Origin: UBA11740 sp035635855
Lineage (GTDB): Bacteria; Acidobacteriota; Blastocatellia; Pyrinomonadales; Pyrinomonadaceae
Direction: 5' to 3'
Assembly: GCA_035635855.1 (NCBI GenBank)
Contig: DASQAF010000029.1
Coordinates: 1-64,000, forward strand
DNA length: 64,000 nt
Shown here: one piece after another, positions 60,091-64,000 of the stretch
Layout of the letters: each line of letters opens with the position of its first letter
Position numbering within the stretch: position 1 is the stretch's first letter
Position numbers and translations under genes: made by a program
Notes under the pieces: generated by a model
Database searches by the model: none
What the model saw: the letters and a program-made list of their open reading frames with translations, nothing else
Told to the model about the DNA's origin: nothing

Positions 60091-60405
60091 ATGAAATTTC
60101 CCGGTGGGCTCAACATTCAGGGCATGATGAAGCAGGCGCAGCAGATGCAGGAAAAGATGGCGCGCGAAATGGAAGAGTTGCGGGTCGATGCTTCCGCCGG
60201 TGGCGGTGTGGTGACCGTCCAGATGAAAGGCGATCACGAAATTATTTCGCTCAAAATCGATCCGGAGATAGTTAAAGAGAACGATATTGAGATGCTACAG
60301 GACATGATCGTCGCGGCCATCAATGAAGGTAATCGCAAAGTCAACGAGGCAATGAAGAGCAAGCTGGGTTCGATGCTGCCGCCGGGGTTGGGAAACCTCT
60401 TTTAA
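60091..60405 (+). CDS. ybaB: YbaB/EbfC-family nucleoid-associated protein
   Basis: 104 residues, normal length. Helix IQGMMKQAQQMQEKMAREME, then the beta-hairpin VDASAGGGVVTVQMKGDHEI and MLQDMIVAAINEGNRKVNEA. DNA-binding dimer. Directly upstream of recR, the conserved gene order (dnaX-ybaB-recR); dnaX is not adjacent here. Confidence 0.95.
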   Translation: MKFPGGLNIQGMMKQAQQMQEKMAREMEELRVDASAGGGVVTVQMKGDHEIISLKIDPEIVKENDIEMLQDMIVAAINEGNRKVNEAMKSKLGSMLPPGLGNLF

Positions 60406-60513
60406 TTGCCGATTTCCGATTGCCAATTGCTAATTGGCAGTTCGCTGAGATGAATCGGCAATTGGAAATTGAAAATGCTAACCGGCCCCTGACCCCTGAT
60501 TCCTGACCCCTAA
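60406..60513. repeat. CCGATTTCCGATTGCCAATT-type repeat between ybaB and recR
   Basis: Tandem CCGATT/CCAATTGC units starting 1 nt after the ybaB stop face ATCGGCAATTGGAAATT, then CCCCTGACCCCTGATT tandem units. CCAATTGCTAATTGG is a local hairpin. Confidence 0.7.
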
Positions 60514-60518
60514 TACAA

Positions 60519-61133
60519 ATGTTAGATTACGCTGAACCCGTCACCAAACTTATCGATGAATTCAAACGCCTGCCGAGCATCGGGCAGAAATCTGCGCAGC
60601 GTCTGGCGTTCTATATTTTACGCGCGCCCGAAGCCGACGTGGAACGCCTGATCGAAGCGCTGCATGAAGTGAAGCAGCGCATCACGGAATGTTCCGTCTG
60701 CAACAATCTCACTGACGTCAATCCCTGTCGCTTCTGCGCGTCGCCTTCACGGGACCGCTCTCTGCTCTGCGTGATTGAACAGCCCTACGATCTCGTGGCC
60801 GTTGAAAAGACTCGCAGTTACAAAGGTCTGTATCACGTTTTGCATGGAAGCCTTTCGCCAATTCGCGGGATTCGTCCCAGTGACCTCCGTCTCGACAATC
60901 TGCTGACTCGCCTGAAGCCAGAGAACAATGAAGGAGTTGAAGTGAGCGAAGTGATCCTGGCCACTAATCCAAACACCGAAGGCGAGGCGACGGCTAATTA
61001 CATCAGCCGTTTACTGAAGCCCCTGGGTCTGCGCGTGACTCGCTTAGCGATGGGGATGCCGGTGGGCAGCGATCTGGAGTACGTCGACGAAGTGACGATG
61101 GACAAGGCGCTGACGAACCGGCACGAGATGTAG
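60519..61133 (+). CDS. recR: Recombination mediator protein RecR
   Basis: 204 residues. Helix-hairpin-helix RLPSIGQKSAQRLAFYIL; four-Cys zinc finger CSVCNNLTDVNPCRFC; Toprim domain LCVIEQPYDLVAVEKTRSYK, HGSLSPIRGIRPSDLRLDNL, ATNPNTEGEATANYI, and TRLAMGMPVGSDLEYVDEVT. With RecF/RecO loads RecA on gaps. Confidence 0.97.
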   Translation: MLDYAEPVTKLIDEFKRLPSIGQKSAQRLAFYILRAPEADVERLIEALHEVKQRITECSVCNNLTDVNPCRFCASPSRDRSLLCVIEQPYDLVAVEKTRSYKGLYHVLHGSLSPIRGIRPSDLRLDNLLTRLKPENNEGVEVSEVILATNPNTEGEATANYISRLLKPLGLRVTRLAMGMPVGSDLEYVDEVTMDKALTNRHEM

Positions 61134-61163
61134 AGAACAACAGTAGGCAGACAGCACGTCTGA

Positions 61164-61333
61164 GTGGCTTTGCCACCGCACAGTGCGGAAAGGCTTTGCC
61201 TTTCCGGCGGCTCTCTTTCACAGTCAACGCTTGAGGCTGTGCCTCAAGCATCTGAGGCGCAGCCTCACGAAGATTCAATCAGGTCTCACCGGTAAGCCGA
61301 AGGCTTACCGCACTGTGCTGCGGCAAAGCCGCA
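61164..61333. repeat. Array of consecutive 3-nt-loop hairpins after recR
   Basis: At least seven perfect hairpins, each with exactly three loop bases: GTGGC-TTT-GCCAC (61164-61176), CGCA-CAG-TGCG (61177-61187), GGAAAGGC-TTT-GCCTTTCC (61187-61205), GCTTGAGGC-TGT-GCCTCAAGC (61229-61249), TGAGGC-GCA-GCCTCA (61253-61267), CGGTAAGCC-GAA-GGCTTACCG (61290-61310), TGCGGC-AAA-GCCGCA (61319-61333). Confidence 0.95.
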
Positions 61334-61392
61334 AACCGTTACCACGTGAGGGTCAGCATAGTAACCCCTTCCTGCAGTCTGCCTCCTATTGT

Positions 61393-62013
61393 TCAGAAGC
61401 GCACATGTTCCTCAGGCACGCCGGCTTTGCATTCAGCGCAGGCTTCGGCTGACTCGTAAAATTTTTCGTCAAAATCGACCAGCGATTTGATCGACGCGCC
61501 GTCAATGTTGTCCGGCGCAGAGGTAAATCGCACAATGGCGCCACAGCCGATGATTGGAGCGCCCAGGCTGCGCACCAACTCGACCGTCTCTTCGATGGCG
61601 TGGCCGCTGCGAATGATGTCATCGACGATAATGCAGGGATTGATATCGCCCTGGTTCACGTACTGGCGAAACATGCGCTGGCCGCCCTCCTGTTCCGCCC
61701 AATAAATCTGTTGTGCACTCAACGCGTCGCGTACGCCGAAGGCGACCGGGATGCCCGCGGAACTGGGACTAATGATGGCAACCTTGGGCAACTGGCTGGC
61801 GATATCGCGTTCGACGCGAAACTTACGGCTGAGCGCGACCGCCAAAACGCGCGCGGTATCGTAATAGCGAAACGCCAAAGGCATTTGAAAGTAGTGAGCA
61901 GTGTGTTTGCCGTTGGGATAAACAAAGTGACCTTCGCGAAATGCTCCGGTGCGTTTCAGAATCTGCATTATCTCTTCGGGCGACGGAATCAGTTGCACGC
62001 CTAGGGCTGCCAT
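61393..62013 (-). CDS. pyrE: Orotate phosphoribosyltransferase-like (PyrE family)
   Basis: 206 residues. PRPP motif PCIIVDDIIRSGHAIEETVE is intact; KHTAHYFQMPLAFRYYDTAR and AIISPSSAGIPVAFGVRDAL are family-like. The C-terminal CAECKAGVPEEHVRF has two Cys. It belongs to a PyrE-like group that may differ from classical OPRT (lysine-loop residues are not obvious), so orotate specificity is likely but not certain. Confidence 0.8.
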   Translation of the reverse strand: MAALGVQLIPSPEEIMQILKRTGAFREGHFVYPNGKHTAHYFQMPLAFRYYDTARVLAVALSRKFRVERDIASQLPKVAIISPSSAGIPVAFGVRDALSAQQIYWAEQEGGQRMFRQYVNQGDINPCIIVDDIIRSGHAIEETVELVRSLGAPIIGCGAIVRFTSAPDNIDGASIKSLVDFDEKFYESAEACAECKAGVPEEHVRF

Positions 62014-62078
62014 AGAGTCTCCTCAGTAATCATCTAATTGAGTAATTGCGTTAGCGGCGCGTAGCATAACATCATTCG

Positions 62079-62546
62079 TCAACAGTTTTCACTTAGCGCG
62101 ACCGCGCGCTGGATTAAGCGACGCTGGTCACGCGAAAGTTCAGCCGGCAGATCATCGATTTTGAACCATGCCGCAGTCCTGATTTCAAAACTGCACGGCC
62201 GCGGCGTGCCCATGGCTCTGGCGGTAAAATAGATCTCGATTTGGCGCGGCCTGGGCAGCGTGCGGGCAAACAACACTTCTACCTGTTCGAGTTCGATGCC
62301 GATTTCTTCACGCATCTCACGGCGCAAAGCTGTGTCAGGCTGTTCGCCCTTACTGAGGAATCCGCCCGGTAAGCCCCAACCGCCATCGGGACGAAACACG
62401 TGTTCGAGCAAGAGAACCCGGCCATCATCGTCAAAGATGATGGCGCCCGCGGTAACCGTGAAACGCCGCTGGCCGGTGCGCACCACGCGACGGCGTACGC
62501 TGCCCGGCAGTCGCCGCCATACTGCGCCAAGAAATTCGATGAGCAT
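62079..62546 (-). CDS. NUDIX hydrolase
   Basis: 155 residues. The full Nudix box is visible: GFLSKGEQPDTALRREMREE followed by IGI, i.e. G-x5-E-x7-REUxEExGU. N-terminal basic region RRLPGSVRRRVVRTGQRRFT precedes the beta strands. Hydrolyses a nucleoside-diphosphate-linked substrate; specificity unknown. Confidence 0.92.
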   Translation of the reverse strand: MLIEFLGAVWRRLPGSVRRRVVRTGQRRFTVTAGAIIFDDDGRVLLLEHVFRPDGGWGLPGGFLSKGEQPDTALRREMREEIGIELEQVEVLFARTLPRPRQIEIYFTARAMGTPRPCSFEIRTAAWFKIDDLPAELSRDQRRLIQRAVALSENC

Positions 62547-62564
62547 TAGACGAGAAGAATATCA

Positions 62565-62619
62565 TGTCCGACAAACTTCAGTTTGTCGCTCAACACGACA
62601 AGCTGAAGCTTATCGAACA
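62565..62619. repeat. 55-bp palindromic element, copy 2
   Basis: TGTCCGACAAACTTCAGTTT opens and AAGCTTATCGAACA closes; CAAACTTCAGTTTG is an internal hairpin. Same length and nearly same sequence as the minus strand of 50581-50635; a decayed relative is near 36581. Confidence 0.9.
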
Positions 62620-62703
62620 CCAATCAAGGATTGACCAGCCTTCCATTCGTCGTTAATATCCGTGGTGCTTAGCCAGAACACATCAGCGACGCGAAAGCGA
62701 ATC

Positions 62704-63765
62704 ATGTCAGCTAATATCGCAGAAGCTAAATCGGCCGCGCCGGAAACAAAAGCGCCAGCGACGCCTCCGCTTCCCAAGCGAATCACCAACGCGCAAACTG
62801 TCTGTAACGAGCGCAACGAAAAGAAAAAACTCTGCAATGGTCACTTGAAGCAATTAAAGACCGCGGGCGAAGCTTCTGAAGTCCATCTACGCGGAGATGA
62901 CGTGCTGTACAAATGTCAGATTTGCGGCACGCTTTACATGGGACCACCGCTCGGGCACGTGCGCGATCCGGAAAAGCAAAGCCGTTTTGTCGAAGCGGAA
63001 CTGTCGGCGCTGCTGAAGGCCGCGGGTGGGACGCTACCGGTAATCAAGAAGAACGAAAAAGGCGTCTATGTGATCGTCGAGCCGGAAGGCGAACACGGTC
63101 ACGCCGCGCCCGCCGCAAAACCGGCCGCGGCCCCCGCAAAGGCTCCGGCCGCAGTTCCCGCCACGCCCACACCGGCCGCAGCACAGGCAACTGTGGTGGC
63201 AGAGCAGTCGATGACTCCGCCCGCTGGGCCAAAGCCAGCGGCTGAACCGAACCGGCAACTAAATCGTCGATCGACCTACGCAGGCGTGGTTGATACGGGA
63301 CCAGTCGCAGGGGAAACTCAAGAACAGAAAATCGCGCGTTTGCAGAAAGTTGTCGCCGGAGCGAAACAGCGAAGCGAGGAAGGCGGAGCAGAACCCGTAA
63401 CCTCGGTGACCGTGGTCGATTCTTCGCCGGACGCGGATGCTCATCGTCCGGCTGCGGAAGCACAAGCCGAGACGGGCGCTGCTTCGGCCGCGCCACTGAG
63501 TGCCGCCGCGGCAAATGCTTCGCCGGTTGCGGGCGCCGAAACTCCGGCCGACCTGGCCCCGGACAAAGTCGCGGCGGCGACAACGCCTACGTCCACTACA
63601 TCCCACGCGCCCAGTGGCGAAGCCGATCGAACACTGATGAAGCGATCGACTTATGCCGGTGTAGTGGATACGGGACCCATACCCGGCGAGACTCACGAAC
63701 AAAAGATCGAGCGGCTCACGAAACTGGCAGCGGCAGCAAAGCAGCGCGCGGACGAAGGCGGGTAA
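62704..63765 (+). CDS. Zinc-ribbon protein with duplicated C-terminal motif
   Basis: 353 residues from the ATG at 62704 (MSANIAEAKSAAPE); an upstream start at 62662 is possible. N-terminal CNERNEKKKLCNGHLK and YKCQICGTLYMGPPLGHVRD could form one zinc ribbon (four Cys). Two ~43-residue repeats of the pattern RSTYAGVVDTGPVAGETQEQ, KIARLQKVVAGAKQR, EEGG occur at ~200-245 and ~310-353, separated by Ala/Pro-rich low-complexity linkers. No enzyme domain is recognised. May be a conserved ribosome- or RNA-associated adaptor; function unknown. Confidence 0.75.
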   Translation: MSANIAEAKSAAPETKAPATPPLPKRITNAQTVCNERNEKKKLCNGHLKQLKTAGEASEVHLRGDDVLYKCQICGTLYMGPPLGHVRDPEKQSRFVEAELSALLKAAGGTLPVIKKNEKGVYVIVEPEGEHGHAAPAAKPAAAPAKAPAAVPATPTPAAAQATVVAEQSMTPPAGPKPAAEPNRQLNRRSTYAGVVDTGPVAGETQEQKIARLQKVVAGAKQRSEEGGAEPVTSVTVVDSSPDADAHRPAAEAQAETGAASAAPLSAAAANASPVAGAETPADLAPDKVAAATTPTSTTSHAPSGEADRTLMKRSTYAGVVDTGPIPGETHEQKIERLTKLAAAAKQRADEGG

Positions 63766-63811
63766 CCCTAGATTCTCGGTTTCACATCGATCTTTCCGAA
63801 CGTTTTGCCCT

Positions 63812-63957
63812 CAACCGCGAAGCGGTTGGAGCCTTCAGCCCAATGTTGCCGAAGGCTACGTTGGGTTCATAGTTAATCGGCGCGCCCAACCCTGACAGGG
63901 TTGCGGCAAATCTCCGTCCGGACCGGAACGATTCATAAATCAACCGCAACGCGGTTG
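63812..63957. repeat. Second array of 3-nt-loop hairpins
   Basis: CAACCGC-GAA-GCGGTTG (63812-63828), CAACCCT-GAC-AGGGTTG (63887-63903) and CAACCGC-AAC-GCGGTTG (63941-63957), plus larger pairings (GCCTTC/GAAGGC, CCCAAT/ACGTTGGG). Similar in architecture to 61164-61333 but different in sequence. The frame reading through it on the minus strand is not a convincing gene. Confidence 0.85.
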
Positions 63958-64000
63958 TGTCAATCCCAGATATATTTTTCATCCCATTCCACGTCATCGA

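Noticed and set aside
61164..61333. CRISPR or integron attC array
   Set aside because: There are no equal-length spacers and direct repeats, no cas genes, and the hairpins lack the attC R/L box layout.
63782..63997. 71-codon minus-strand frame over the last hairpin array
   Set aside because: It is a translation of the palindromic repeat (63812-63957), with no ribosome site and no plausible domain.

Overview
The window looks like the chromosome of a soil-type Acidobacteriota, probably Blastocatellia/Pyrinomonadaceae-like. This is an inference from content, not a database match: a giant Oar-like TonB-dependent receptor with a carboxypeptidase-regulatory-like head, several ECF sigma operons with Spy-like periplasmic proteins, a type IV pilus/type II secretion cluster whose secretin ends in a cohesin-like domain, moderate G+C (samples near 58%), and intergenic spaces full of long palindromes. 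There is no prophage, no insertion sequence with a transposase and no CRISPR array.

Layout. 1-3 kb: 3' part of a passenger-type beta-strand-repeat protein. 3.4-5.7 kb: a tiny secreted peptide gene divergent from a large TPR/Fis-HTH/receiver-like regulator. 5.8-23.4 kb: an almost unbroken minus-strand run comprising a pilus/secretion cluster (gspF, gspE, secretin, two pseudopilins, pilM), two ECF sigma modules, a bactofilin-like membrane protein, a DUF5666-like protein, the TonB receptor and a LolA-like secreted protein. 23.6-40 kb: an amino acid permease, a third ECF module, and housekeeping genes (OsmC, short family A DNA polymerase, QueF, rhomboid, dicarboxylate symporter, NAD kinase, TlyA, DXS). 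40.2-42.4 kb: a Spy-like protein and an arsenic cassette (arsI divergent from arsN1-arsR with two operator-like repeats). 42.4-44.1 kb: tRNA-Ser(GCT) and gltX. 45-50.5 kb: a GT39-like membrane glycosyltransferase and a GH18 + polysaccharide deacetylase + GT2 fusion. 50.65-50.9 kb: a compact minus-strand transcription unit with a consensus promoter, an 11-codon reading frame behind a very long Shine-Dalgarno, alternative hairpins and a terminator. 51-60 kb: GNAT, a G+C-rich TPR protein, hutI, small membrane proteins, a second APC permease, DUF1287 and an esterase. 60-64 kb: ybaB-recR, a PyrE-like phosphoribosyltransferase, NUDIX and a zinc-ribbon protein with a duplicated motif.

The strongest unexplained structure is dispersed: about 20 long inverted repeats of many unrelated families. 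Many start within 0-30 nt of a stop codon, and several run into coding sequence, supplying a start region, a C-terminus with its stop codon, or an in-frame internal segment. The most self-contained novel candidates are the 50.65-50.9 kb RNA/leader-peptide unit and the secreted-peptide/TPR-regulator pair at 3.4-5.7 kb.
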